A stretch of DNA of 64,000 bases from Miscanthus floridulus (taxonomy: Eukaryota > Streptophyta > Magnoliopsida > Poales > Poaceae), in NCBI RefSeq assembly GCF_019320115.1, contig NC_089583.1, positions 82,911,928 through 82,975,927 of the forward strand, in the 5' to 3' direction. A program made the position numbers and the translations under genes. Below, piece by piece: positions 10,871-22,469 of this stretch (within the stretch, counting starts at the first letter, position 1; every line of letters starts with the position of its first letter). The notes beneath the pieces are model-generated. The model ran no database searches and had not been told where the DNA came from. It worked only from the letters and a program-made list of their open reading frames with translations.

Positions 10871-13262
10871 TTAAGCCCCCCTCTCCTTGTGGTGGCTCGA
10901 CGCCCTCCGCTGCCGCCGGAGAGTGGCGGTGTAGTCGCCGCCGACCATCCCTTCCCGGCTGTGCAGCACAATGCCGGCGTGAATCGACGAGTTGGGGTAC
11001 TTCTGACGGTGCCTGTCCTGGTGGCTCTGGCGGTGCTGCGGCTTCTCCTCCACCTCCACCTCCACCTTGACGCCCACCACCTTGTCCTCCTCCACGCTGA
11101 TGGTGAACACGAACGGGCCGGCGGGGAAGAAGTCGTCGTCCATGCCGAGCACGGGCTCCAGGGCCCTGACCACCTCCCGCATCGTGGGCCTGGACTTGGG
11201 GTTCTGGCTGAGGCACTTGTAGGCCACGATGGCGGCCACCTCGGCGCCCCTGCACGAGTACTGGCACTCCAGGGCCGGGTCCATGACCTTGTACAGCCTG
11301 TCGGGGTGCTTGAGGTACGGCCTGGCCCAGTCCACCAGGTTCTGCTCCCGCGGCCGCCGCGAGCGGTCCACCGACTGCCGGCCCGCGAGCAGCTCCAGCA
11401 GCACCACGCCGAAGCTGTACACGTCGCTCTTGGCGGTCAGGTGGCCCGTCAGGATGTACTCGGGCGCCGCGTACCCGTGGGTCCCCATGACACGCGTCGT
11501 CACGTGCGTCTCGTCGCCCTGCGGCCCGTCCTTGGCCAGACCAAAGTCGGATAGCTTGGTGTTGTAGTCCTGTAAGATACAGTTAGGTTGAAAGATTAGG
11601 TCATCTACAATGCATCGTGATATTAATGAGAACTGTTCACGTTTAATCGTCCGTGGGGTAGGCTGACAGTGATATTTGGTTTGGTGGATGATGTGAATGT
11701 AGTAGGATAGATAACGGGGGATTTCTTAAGTTTTGGCGTGTGTCCAAGAACCTTCCGAGTTCCAATCAGGTCAAGGCTGCCCATAGCGTGCCAGCAAGGT
11801 GTGCCCAAGTTCAGAAACGTGTGGGGCTGCAGGATACTACTGAATGGTCACTTGGGTAAAATTTATTCATGCTATGATGGGACCTGGGTCCCAGGCTTGT
11901 CATTTTCCCCTCTGTTGAGCACTACAAGTAGTTTTACGGTCACCAGAGTGACGTGTGTCAACATACCCTCTTTTTTGTTGGTAGTAACCGTTTGCAAGTG
12001 AGCTTGCATTTCGGAACTGCGTGTCCTTGGTGTGCGAGCGCCTAGTGCTGCTTGCCTGACGCAAGTAGAAAGGGAAACTATTTGCTTGAACTGAACTCTA
12101 CTCTCTCTGAGGGGAACTGGGAGCTTGCTTACCGAGTCGAGCAGGATGTTGGAGGCCTTGAAGTCGCGGTAGATCACCGGCGGGTCGGCGTCGTGGAGGA
12201 AGGCTAGGCCCTTGGCCGCGCCGACGGCGATCTTCATCCTCGTCATCCATGGGAGGGCGCCGTTGACACCTGCAGCGAGAAAGACGTTTCATGTGAGTTT
12301 TCAGTTTCCTCCCCGGCATTGACCAAGCGTAGTAAGCATGAGACCCGGCAGCATCTAATCTTATAAAAAAAAATATTTTTTGCTCCTCCAGAAGGCACAT
12401 TACAGCTCACCTAGTCCTACGACTTTCATCAAATGGGACAGAAACTGGAGGCTGCAGGGGACAGGTTTTCAAATCGACAGATTTTCTTTGCTTGTTGGGC
12501 TCAAAAAAACGACCGAATTGGCACCTGAGGCGACCAAATTAGCAGCGTCATAGCAGAAAAAGGAGCTCACTTTTGAAGAGGTGGTTCTCGAGGCTCCCGA
12601 AGCTCATGAACTCGTACACCAGCATCCGGTGCTCCGCCTCGTAGCAGTAGCCGATGAGCTTCACCAGGTTCTTGTGCCTCAGTTGCCCAAGGAAGAACAC
12701 CTCAGCCTGCGAGAATGAACAACCCCCAAAATTCGATCAGCGTTCTGTTCAACCTCTCATCAGTCAGGAGCAATCATCCATCAGTCGATCGAAGCGTTTG
12801 ATCCGATCGATCGAGCTGTTGCATTTGCCAAGAACACTCTGCTCGGCGCTCACTCACCAGCCACTCCTTGTGCCCCTGCGTGCCGCCTTCCAGGTCGAGG
12901 TACTTGATGGCGACGTCCTGCGCGGGGAGGCCCGGGCGGAGCGCCTCGCCGACGGCGCCCCTGTAAACGGGGCCGAACCCACCGCAGCCGAGGTAGTTGG
13001 CGCGGGAGAAGCCGGCCGTGGCCGAGCGCAGCTCGGCGTACGTGAAGGCGTGCAGGTTGGACCCGGACAGCGTGAGCGACAGGTCCTCGGGCGAGAGCAT
13101 CTCCGAGGAGCTGAGGCTCGTGAACGACATCCGCGACGACGACGACGACCGAGGGCTGATCCTCCGCCGCCGCGGCGTCGAGCCGCCGTCGTCCTCGACC
13201 GCCGCGCTGCCGCCCACGCCGCAGCACAGGTAACTCCTCCAAGACTGGGCGCCGGCGGCCAT
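10871..13262 (-). CDS. receptor-like cytoplasmic kinase, RLCK-VII/PBL type
   Basis: Four exons join in frame: 13262-12858, 12706-12571, 12269-12133 and 11569-10871, each intron with GT-AG ends, giving 458 residues. The protein is a predicted Ser/Thr kinase relaying signals from membrane receptor kinases. Visible motifs: glycine loop GCGGFG (92-97), lysine in 'DVAIK' (K120), catalytic loop 'YRDFKASN' (D216, N221; a non-RD-like YRD form usual in RLCK-VII), DFG (234-236), and the '[14 protein letters not shown]' activation segment. The N-terminus has Cys13-Cys14, possible palmitoylation sites, and no Gly2 for myristoylation. A Ser-rich linker holding '[14 protein letters not shown]' precedes the kinase domain. 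The roughly 90-residue C-tail is basic and His/Gln-rich and appears unconserved. The start is the first ATG, 106 bp below a TATA box. Membership of RLCK-VII is confident; the precise orthologue (RIPK/PBL group) is not. Confidence 0.92.
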
Positions 13263-13367
13263 GTCAGTCGGTCGAAGTGCGTGCGTTCGAGTGTTCGGGT
13301 CCAGCCGCGAGGAGGGTCTGGGAAAGAGGGGAGTGGCTTAATTGGGGAGAAGCGCAGGTGGCCTGGC

Positions 13368-13375
13368 CTTTTATA
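13368..13375 (-). promoter_or_regulatory. TATA box of the RLCK gene
   Basis: The minus strand reads TATAAAAG here, 106 bp upstream of the start codon, in an otherwise GC-rich region. Spacing fits a short 5' UTR. Confidence 0.65.
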
Positions 13376-13584
13376 AGCGCGCGCGCGCTCGCGGCCAGGG
13401 AGGGGGAGGGAGACGGCGAGGGCATCATCGCCCACCCAACCCGGTGCGCAGCCGCACGGATGGCCGGCCCTGAACCCCTCCCCGCGCCCGCCCTTGTGGC
13501 TACGACTTGAAACGCAGCAACAAACAGAACAGCGCGGCAAAACCAAAACCGCGGGTGATGTGACGGCCGGCCGCAAATAGGGGA

Positions 13585-16194
13585 GAATTTTTTTTTATTT
13601 TTAACACTTTTTGTAAACTAATTTTAAATCTAACATCATTTATTTTTTTTTCTTCCCAAAACTAATAATTTTGGCCACGTCTGTGCCGCGCCATGCATGG
13701 CAGCATGGTGACGCAGCGGGAGTATGACGTGGCGAAGACCGGGTTCGCTGACCAGTGATCTGGCAGGGTCTGCCGCGTCACCGATCTTGGCGCGGCAGTG
13801 ACGTGCCCTGATTGGTGGCGCCGCAGACCCGGCTAAAAGGCCCGCGGCCTAGTCCGGCCTGCATGCCGCGCCCGCCGCGTCCACCCGCCTGCCCGCCGCG
13901 CCTTTGCTCTGTCTACCCGCCGCGTCCACCCGCCTGCCCGCTGCGCCGCGCCCTCCCGCCACTCCCAAGTGGTGTCAGCGCCTAGCCCTCCGTTGCCGCC
14001 TCCCTTCCTCCCTTTCCTTCTATTTCCCGGCCGCCTCCCTGCCTCCTCGGCCTCGTTCAAGGTAATGACGCGCTTTTTATTTTCGTTTGAACGGTGGATT
14101 GAAATATTATGAATGGGAGTTAAGGTAAGGAGAAAAATTATGTTTGGGAACTATGGGCTATGGTTTGATTTTGTCGATGTTAAGGTTAATTATTTAGTTA
14201 GAAATATGTTTACCATGCATATTTTTGTTGCTATAAATGTTGATTATATTATTTGAGTTGCAATGCAAATGATTATATTTTACATTAATTTACGTTGTTT
14301 TGATTGATGTTTAATTTGAACCATTTTATTAGATGGAAGACATGTTTTGGGAGCAGTTGTGGCGAAAACAGGGTCGTCCTAGAGAATTATACCCCGACGA
14401 GTCTAGCAAAGATGCCCCCGTCCCTCCTGACATCTCTGTCCCTAACTATGACTGTGGTCGTCCGGCCAACGTGTTTCAATCGAGACATCCAGACACAGCA
14501 GCTCGTTGCTTCTACACATGCAGTCGTTTTAATGTATGTAATTGTTTTTGTATGTTTTTTTATTTGTATTACTAGGTTACTAATATTTTATTAGAATTTT
14601 ATTGTGTAGTCCCATGAGAGGTGTTTTTTTTTCTTTCAGTGGATCGACGGTATAGACAAGTTTGACCCCAGGTACCTCCTTTTCGACGATTGGTGGAGAG
14701 GGCGACATCCACGAGAGCACTTCGAGCGGTGGGTTCCAACTCCCCCTAACCCCCCTCCAATGACGGCTAAGGAGAATCACTTAGCCGCAGTTAGACGACT
14801 CGAAGAACCTCCTCTGTGTGATTGTAGAGATCGAGCTATGATAAACCCTGAGAATACGTTGAAGTTTGTGTGTCTAAACAAGCATGAAGTAAGTGCAACA
14901 TATGTGTGTTGAAATATTGAGCTATATGTGTCCATGTACTAATGTGACCATATTTAGGTGTTTTCAATGGCGAAGTGTTGTTTCAAGGAGTGGTTGTATG
15001 GTCCTAAGAACCAATGGCCGGAAGAACCACCAAAGGTTAAGAAAATAAAGAAAGAAAGGGTAATTTACAAATTATCTCCTGTCATGTGCGAATGTGGTGC
15101 TAAATCTAACTATGGCCTACTCCCTTCAAAGCTTGGAATATGCCATTATTGCGGCCATATGGTTGACTATGATGAGGTTGGTTATTTTTGTGGTAAACAT
15201 GAAATCGTATTTTGTTTCTTTTGGTAAGACATATATGATATAATTTTTCGTTTGAACAGAGCACTAGAAAATGCAGGTGTAAATATTATTATGGTTAAGC
15301 CAAGTTCTTGGATGAACTGAAGAGGAGGCAAGTAATTGCACAGAAGATGAGATATGGACCTGACTACGTCAACCTATTCGTTAAACATCACAAAGATAAG
15401 ATGCGTGAGTTTGCTAGACAGCGCGGCATTCATAACCCGATCAATATTGGGCTTGACAAATGGGAATTGGAGAGACGGAGGGTGTTAGAGGAGGAGAGAG
15501 CAAGCAAGAAAGCATGGGAGGAGACAAGAGTACAGATGCAGATCTTGAACAAGCATGTTGTTGCATTATGTGCCCATGAGTACTTGAAGGCCATATTTTT
15601 CGTTGCCTGATTTTAAATGTAATACAATCGCGTTGCTAACTGATTGCATTTTATACATGAAGGGATTGGATGCAGCGAGGTCCATGACGGAAAGGTGGCT
15701 CATGCAAGGTATGAGGAAAAGAAGTTAGATGAGCACAGAACACGAGTTGGTCGTACCGTTCAATTACCGATTGTGTTGTCTGATGAGGGGGACGAGGATG
15801 GGGACGACACTATCAGACTGAGCGAGCTCATCGCTTTAGCAGAGGCGGGCTTACAGGCGGAGGAGGTTGAGGACGACACTAGCAGACTCAGCGAGCTCAT
15901 GGCTCTAGCAGAGGCGGGACTGGGCCGCGGGCCTTTTAGCCGGGTCTGCCACGCCACTGATCAGGGCGCGTCACTGCCGCGCCAAGATCGGTGGCGCGGC
16001 AGACCCTGCCACGTCACCAGTCAGCGAACCCGGTCTTCGCCACGTCATACTCCCGCCGCGTCACCATGCATGGCGTGGCACAAGCGTTTCGCCACGCCAT
16101 GGCAATAGGCGCGGCCAAAAGTGATAGTTTTAGAGGGAAAACAGTGTTAGATTTAAAATTCGTTTACAAAAAGTGTTAAAAATAAAAAAAAAAT
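13585..16194. mobile_element. long-TIR DNA transposon (MULE-like) carrying a GRF-zinc-finger gene
   Basis: About 13585-13861 and 15921-16194 are inverted copies. Both start GA(A)TTTTTTTTTATTTTTAACACTTTTTG and end at 'ggctaaaaggcccgcggcc'. Flanking bases AATAGGGGA (13576-13584) and CACAGGGGA (16195-16203) match at 7 of 9 positions, a plausible decayed target duplication. The length of the repeats and the 8-9 bp duplication suggest a MULE-like element. No transposase is visible. The body carries one plus-strand spliced gene that runs almost into the right inverted repeat. Confidence 0.75.
14333..15955 (+). pseudogene. transposon-borne GRF-type zinc-finger-like gene, interrupted by a stop
   Basis: Exons 14333-14533, 14640-14888, 14958-15176 and one starting at 15260 splice in frame with GT-AG introns. 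Exon 1 carries 'YDCGRPANVF' and 'ARCFYTC' and exon 2 opens 'WIDGIDKFDPRYLLFDDWW', matching the GRF zinc-finger pattern of a large grass-specific hypothetical family. Exon 3 adds Cys pairs ('MCECGAKSNYG', 'CHYCGHMVDYDE'). A TAA at 15296-15298 then stops the frame, although the same frame continues with family-like sequence ('FLDELKRRQ', then a Lys/Glu-rich helix). The C-terminal part (about 15700-15950) has two copies of a 'DDT[IS]RLSEL[IM]ALAEAGL' repeat. Function is unknown; zinc binding or nucleic-acid binding is only inferred. The internal stop suggests decay unless a relative uses it as a true end. Confidence 0.65.
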
Positions 16195-16203
16195 CACAGG
16201 GGA

Positions 16204-16436
16204 CAACGCTACATGGTGGTAGCTGGGTGGGGACTGTGGGCGCACGCCGCACGGCGTCACCGCTCGTCTTCCACTCCCACGGTCCCACCAGACCAACCTC
16301 CCAAGGCTGAAACGGAAAACAACAACCGGTGAGGTGAGTGACTGTGCCTGGTGTGCAGCGTCACACCTGCGAATAGTTTAGCGTTAGCGCGTCCAAAGTC
16401 CAGAGGATCCGGTTACTGCCGCTGGCGGCTGGCGGT
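16204..16436. other. short spacer between two DNA transposons
   Basis: GC-rich, unclassified host or older repeat sequence between the long-TIR element and the hAT. No gene is seen. Confidence 0.4.
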
Positions 16437-16444
16437 AGTTCTAG

Positions 16445-19400
16445 TATAGATGGCCAACGGGCTAGGCCAGCCTGGCATGGCACGGGCCCATGAAAAGCAC
16501 GGCCAGATAGGGGTTGGGGCGGCACGGCACGCCGGGCCTCTCGGGCCGTTCCTCTTAAGGCCACGGGCCTGGCCTTCGACCTAAGCATGGCACTATGGGC
16601 CATTTTTCGTGTCGTGTCGGCCCGCTAAGCACGACTAGAATTACGCACCGTGCCAGCCCATGACCCGTTACCCTTGTATTCACAGAATCAATATAGAAAT
16701 GTCCAATACATTCACAGTTTCATACTTTCATTTCATTCACAGAATCATACAGATACAGAATCATAGTCCAAATGTTCGATACATTCACAGTCCAATAGAT
16801 ATATCAAACTCCAAACTCTAAAGCCAACAGATAACAAAAATAACCAAAATGAGCTGTTTGATGCAATGCTGTCTCGTTAAAAACATTTCTAGGTAAAACT
16901 CACCCTTGTGAAAAACCCTAGAAAGGAAAAAAGAGTGCAGCCAGCTCTTAATTAAGTCTTATAAACCATTGTTCAAATGATAGACAAGTCTTTCACAGTC
17001 ACACTCACTCTTTCACAGTCATAGATCACACTCACACTCTCAAGAGTCAAGTCTCAACCTCACTAAGTAATAGGAGCACCACCAGCAACTTCATCTTCAT
17101 AAAGGTACAAGTTCTGGAATGAGTCTTTCAGCTCTTGGTTGTCAACAGCATATTGTTCCCTTTTTTCTCCTAACTCCCAATCATTTATGCAGGTCAACAT
17201 CTCCACAGTCTCTGGTGACAAGCGCCGCCGTCGTTCCTCAATTAACCTACTTGTCAAACTGAAATAAGACTCCGAAGAGACAGTAGATATAGGAACTGAT
17301 ATGATATCTCTAGTCATTATAGACAGGATTGAAAGGTTAGCTTGTGGTCACTGCTACCACAGAAGTAGGTCAAAATCATCCTCATAAAAGTGACATTGTC
17401 ACTGTCTAAGTAAGCTAAGAGCTCATAAACAGCAGAAGTAGATGAAGATGAAAGTGGCAGGGAGAGTGGAAGGACCAACAACACCTGATCCATGGCTAAA
17501 GATTCTTCCCCATGCCTGCTTTTTCTTACCTGTATGATGTGATGGTTGTGCAACCCTTTGAGACCTAGCTGCACCAAACTTACTCTCATATTTGTTAAAC
17601 AGTTTATACAATTCAGTTTTGACATCAGCATAGTATGAACTGTACTCAAAACCAGTGTATTCACCAAGTAATTGCATCACATTAAAGAAACCTCTCATCT
17701 TAGCTCTAGGATCAAGAATGAATGCATATGAATATAAAGAGGTATGTCCTACCAATATTTAAGGAATTTAAGCTTCATAGAATATACAATAGCTCTCAAA
17801 TTTTGATCTTTTTCACATGCATGCAAATGAAAAGCAATCCCTAGGATATGGCGCAGAACAAGTGGACTTATAGGATAATAAACACTAAACAGAACAACAG
17901 TGGAGTCATAGAAGAGTTCCAGGAACTCTAATAGCTTCTCAGCAAAATATCAATGATTTGTAGTCAACAATTGTAAACCATAATATGAATTAATAAACAT
18001 AGAAAAGATATTCTTGTATGAAAGCAAGTGTTTAAACATCAGGTAAGTAGAATTCCATCTAACATCCATATTCAAGCTAAACTTTCTAGGTCTAACACCC
18101 TTAGCATTACAGTATTCCTTAAACAATGCAATTCTTTGATTAGAGCAATTTAAGAAGTTAATTGTAGTTCTAAAATCTTTTCTGTAAGGTTTCAACCTCT
18201 TTAATCCAGATTTTACAATGAGATTAATGATATGACAAGCACAACATTGATGTACAAGACTGTACTTATGGTTACTAGGATCCAAAGGATCAGGACCCAA
18301 GTAACCAGCAAATAGAGGTGTCAAAGTGTTCATAGCCTTAGCATTAGAAGAAGCATTGTCTAGAGTGACAGAGAAAATCTTGTCAATCATATAATACTCA
18401 TCAACCACAGCAGCAATTCATTCAGCAATGTTTTCGCCAGAATATTTAACCTCAATCAGCCTAAGACCAATAACTCTTTTTTTAACTCCCAATCAGCATT
18501 CACATAGTGAGCAACAACACTAATATAGTCCTCCTTAGCATTACCAGACCAAATGTCTAAAGTCAAAGCAATAGAAGAAGCAGCAAGCAACACAAAATTC
18601 TTAAGCATATCACGGCGTTCAGTAAACAGCTTACCAAGATCTCTAGTGGTGGCCTATCTAGAAACCTTGGCAAACCTAAGGTTATGAGCATGAACAATGT
18701 AATCCTCCTAGTCCTGTGTCTAACCTATACCTAATGGAATGTCAAGCCTAGCAATCAACCGACACAACTCAGATCGAGCAACAGCGGGATTGTAGTCACA
18801 GTTATGCACAGATCCATCAAGATTGAAAGAAAGCCTAGACTAAACCCTAGTAGCGTGATCAGTCTTTTTTCTATAAGATTTCTAGTGCCTAATCAAATGG
18901 CCAGTGCCAGCAGAAGATCTAGCAGACAATTTACTCTTACATATTTTACAGATAACAACAGTTCAAATCTTTGAACCATTCACAGTCTCATAGATCTCAT
19001 CAAAATCAATCCAGGCACTAGATTTACGCTTACCAAGAGATGAGATACCATCTGTGCTGTTGGAGCCGACCAGCGTCCCTGTCGTCGTCGTCGACGGCGC
19101 CGGTGCCGCCCCTCCACCACCGTTGTCACCGTCTAGATCGATCGAAGCAGAGCCGCTACCGACATCGATACCCAACAATGCAGTAGCATCGTCACGGATG
19201 TCGTCATCGTTCTTGGAGACCAGCCCTACCGCAATTAGGTCATCGTTGCCGGTGAGTGGATAGATGACATCATCGTCATCCGCCATGGCATCCTCGACCA
19301 GTGGACGGACTAATCTCCAAGCACCGTTCCTCAATGGTGCGCGCGGCCCTCAGTGCCCGATCTATGCCACAGGAAGAGGACGAGGCATCGGCAACCAACC

Positions 19401-20161
19401 TACGCGGAGGAGAAAAACAGAGAGTCAGAGAGATAGAGATCCAGATCCAGGGTCAGTCACTCGGTCTCAGAGACACAAGAAGACAGATCTAGGGTTAGGG
19501 TTAGGGTTATGGTTCATGGACTACCTGCGCAACCGAAGCCTGGTGCCGGAGATGACGAGGGCCACCCCGAGGAGAGACACCTGATTAGAAACGACGGCGA
19601 ACGGCGGAGGAGGAGACGGACAGGAACACGGTACACGAACTCACATAGTTCACCGAGAGTGAGAGGTCGATAGGAGAGAGGGAGAAGGGAGGAGAGTGGA
19701 GACAGGGTCAGACTAGGCGGATCGAGGTCACCGGAGTCGGGGACGATGGACGAGATCACGAGAGAGAGCTCAGATTCGCCAGATCGTGGATGCGGCCGAT
19801 GCGGGTGAGAGAAAGAGCAGAGATTGCGCCGCGGCGAGCGAGTGGGGATTAGGGTTAGGGTTGGGAGCGGACTGCGGAGCGGGCGTCTGGGCGAGCGGGG
19901 AGCGGGCGAGCGGCTCAGCCGATGCTCCCCGCTTATATATGCAGGGGCGGGGAGGGGACGCGGGGAGGGGGCAGGCCGGGCCACCAGCGGGCCTCCGGTT
20001 GAGGAGCGGGCCGTGCCGTGCTGGCCCATGTGCCTGGGGTAAGGCCCAGGCACGGCCTGCTCCTCCGAGCCGTGCCAGCCCGGGCCCGCTCGCCGTCGGG
20101 CCGAGCCAAAAAAATGGGTCTTAGGCCGGGCCGACGAGCTCGGGCTGCATGGCCATATATG
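16445..20161 (-). mobile_element. hAT transposon with perfect 8-bp target duplication
   Basis: AGTTCTAG occurs at 16437-16444 and again at 20162-20169, directly flanking the element. The ends are short imperfect inverted repeats (TATAGATGGCC at the left; the right end read inward gives CATATATGGCC), followed by GC-rich subterminal stretches full of 'ggcacgg' and 'gggcc' on both sides. The 8-bp duplication and a minus-strand hAT transposase relic inside make the assignment secure. AGGGTTAGGG-type telobox repeats occur at 19493-19510 and 19849-19862, within what would be the transposase 5' region. Confidence 0.88.
17063..19334 (-). pseudogene. decayed hAT transposase (RICESLEEPER/zf-BED type)
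   Basis: Read on the minus strand, an acidic N-terminus (from about 19300) is followed by a BED-like finger (around 18960-18880: 'CKICKSKLSARS', then a His pair). Next come catalytic-core segments ('DNASSNAKAMNTL', 'CCACHIINLIVKSGL', 'DVRWNSTYLM' near 18360-18030), then 'AFILDPRAKM', and finally the dimerisation region near 17300-17070 ('PISTVSSESYFS', 'LSPETVEMLTCINDW'). The order and spacing are those of plant hAT transposases of about 650-700 residues. At least four frameshifts or stops separate the pieces (for example near 18950, 18410, 17950 and 17420), so no functional protein can be made. Confidence 0.85.
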
Positions 20162-20169
20162 AGTTCTAG

Positions 20170-22221
20170 CCGTTGTTATAGAGCGGTTTCGTTCGATGAC
20201 AGCCGTGGATTTGTATGCTCGTCTCGGGAAAGCAGTTTGCAGCTTTGTAATGTCCAGTAAAAAAAAGGTTCGCAGGTGATGCTTTGCAACGTGTGTGGAA
20301 GGTGAAGTAAAATACTCGATCCGTGCTGGGTAAGACAGCCCCCGGACGCTTGAACTGCTTATCAGCCATGGAACACAACAAATCAGCATCAACCGGTTTA
20401 TTAGCCGCAGAAACTATCAGGCGAACATGGTGATTGTGTTTAAGAAGAAGACCTTCTCAGGTAGGTCGAGAAGACCCCTGAACTTTTGCCCCACCCATAC
20501 ACAATGGCACCGTAGCTCTAGCCTTAGACCTGTGCTTTGACGTGAGACAGACGATGAGATTTTTTTTCAACGCGCAGATAAACTACGTCTCCTCCGGCCA
20601 ACAAATCCACCCCGAGGGAGGTCGAACTCTGACCAGCATGGTGCAAAGAGCACGGCCAGACCGACTGGTCTGGCGATCGCCTGCGAAGTTGAAGTAAAAT
20701 GCTAGGGAAGGGATATGGCCTAGCCACCACACCAGCTGGGGCGTGAAACGAAATTGGGCGTCGCCGCCGCTGCTTAGCCGGGTCGTGGCATGGGGCGATG
20801 CCCAAGTGTTAACGTCACAACAGTTTTGCAAGTAAGTAAGTAACCTCAATCATTGATTCATTGTTCCTCATCGCCGGTACGATGGAGTACTGGTCCAAAC
20901 CAAACGCTAAAGAACATGAGCTAGATTAGAGGCTAGTTCGTGTGCCGCCTAATCCTAGTACCAACTTGCATGGCCTTGGAATGAGATTCCTGCATATCGG
21001 TCTTTACCTCGCTCGCTCTCCGTGTGCTCGTCGAACAAGGAACTGCTACCGGAAAGTCTATGCCAACTCTGACGTCGTCACGTGCTGTATTGTATTGTCA
21101 GCCTGTTCGTTCGTTGGTTTCAGCCAGAGCTTATCAGCCAATCAACAGTGTTTTTCTCTCATAATAAATCAGCACTAGCTGAACTTATCAGCTTAGAAAT
21201 CAACCAGTAAACAGTCCCTGTACGTATGCCCCTGTCTGTCTGTGTGTTTTGCAAAACGGTCTCTTTTCTACTTTTGGGGTCTTTCTGTCCCTGTCCGAGC
21301 AAAAGACACGGGAAAATTATCCCATCCTATTCCTTCCTTGCCACATGCTAGATGCATTTTTCGTTAGATGAGACGCAAAGCTAAGGTAGAGAGAGACCTT
21401 GCAATATGCCAGCATCTGAACCACCCTACAGGCGAGATCTATCTTCGGTTTATAGAATTGCGGAGGATAACATTCTGTCCACTGCTGCAGAGACAGCAGA
21501 ATGATGAGGCGCAACACTTGACAGTTGAGCCTGCGAGAAGCCTACGGAGTATGCTCTGGTGTTGCACCTGTCCTGTCTGTCTGCCGCGAGGAGGGTCAAT
21601 GATTTCCTGTCATGAAACTTCCCTCGACGAAAATGTCAGGAAAAGGAATAGGAGCCACGAATGTTTTTCGTGCTCGGGTGAGGAAAGAAACGTCCCGGTC
21701 TGCAATACGTTTTTTGAGATGGTTTGTTACTCGGAGCTGGGACGCGCCAGGTGGCTGGCTGGACGACGTATTTGTTACTTGTTCTCTGCCTCCAGTTCTA
21801 GGAGGATCTTCTTCCCTGCATGTTTTTTTCCTTCCAAAGAAGAAGGTTAACGACGGTCGTATGAGTTTTTGGATTTTGGATGGACGATGGGAATTTAGTA
21901 TTCTGATGAATGACTGGCAGGCAGGGGGTTGCCATTTTCGTTGAAGTATCAGGCAAAATGAAAGTTACATGGCACATCGTTATCTCGTCAGGCTTTTCAC
22001 AAACTTTGTTGGTCTAATTTGTCTCAGACTAGTGGCGCATGCGTGGAATTCTTCACAGCTTGTATACGAGTTATTATAGGCGCGCTTGATTTGAAAATAG
22101 CACATGAGGCGAAGGAAATCTCTCACAGTCATGATAGCACGATCATTACCTTCTCTGTCAAACTTCAGTCCCGTCATCACTGTTATCGAAATATTTTTGC
22201 ACGGCTAGAAGCCCGCCGGAC
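20170..22221. other. intergenic, one MITE, no gene recognised
   Basis: Mixed-composition sequence. Apart from a CCTGTTCG-type MITE at about 21102-21214, I find no domain, splice-consistent gene or RNA gene. Open frames here are short and unconserved in appearance. Confidence 0.4.
21102..21214. mobile_element. MITE of the CCTGTTCGTT family
   Basis: Starts CCTGTTCGTTCGTTGG and ends ACCAGTAAACAG, with the internal 'gtgtttttctctca' and 'ttatcagc' motifs shared with copies at 25446-25582 and 32187-32313. The target duplication is unclear. Confidence 0.5.
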
Positions 22222-22224
22222 ATA

Positions 22225-22466
22225 GGCCCAGTTAGATGCGAATTTTTTTGCAAAATGCAACTGTAGCGCTTTTCGTTGTTATTTGGCAATTAGTATCCAA
22301 TCATAGTCTAATTAGGCTTAAAAGATTCGTCTCGTGGATTTCGTCTAAACTGTGTAATTAGTTTTATTTTTTATTTATATTTAATGCTTCATGTATGCGT
22401 CCAAAGATTCGATGTGACGGGGAATCTTGAAAAATTTGGCAAAATGAAGTGGAACTAAACAGGGCC
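22225..22466. mobile_element. Tourist/PIF-Harbinger-type MITE, 242 bp, copy 1
   Basis: Ends GGCCCAGTTAG and CTAAACAGGGCC form a terminal inverted repeat. ATA flanks it on both sides (22222-22224 and 22467-22469), fitting the 3-bp duplications of PIF/Harbinger MITEs. A second 242-bp copy lies at 53896-54137 with the same internal motifs ('aagattc[ag]tctcgtg', 'tttaatgct', 'gcgtccaaa'). Confidence 0.8.
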
Positions 22467-22469
22467 ATA

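Noticed and set aside
10889..11554. Long plus-strand frame opposite the RLCK last exon
   Set aside because: Shadow of the GC-rich kinase exon; the minus strand carries all kinase motifs with correct splicing.
19493..19510. Telomere repeat array
   Set aside because: Only three AGGGTT-type units, within a hAT element; better described as teloboxes.
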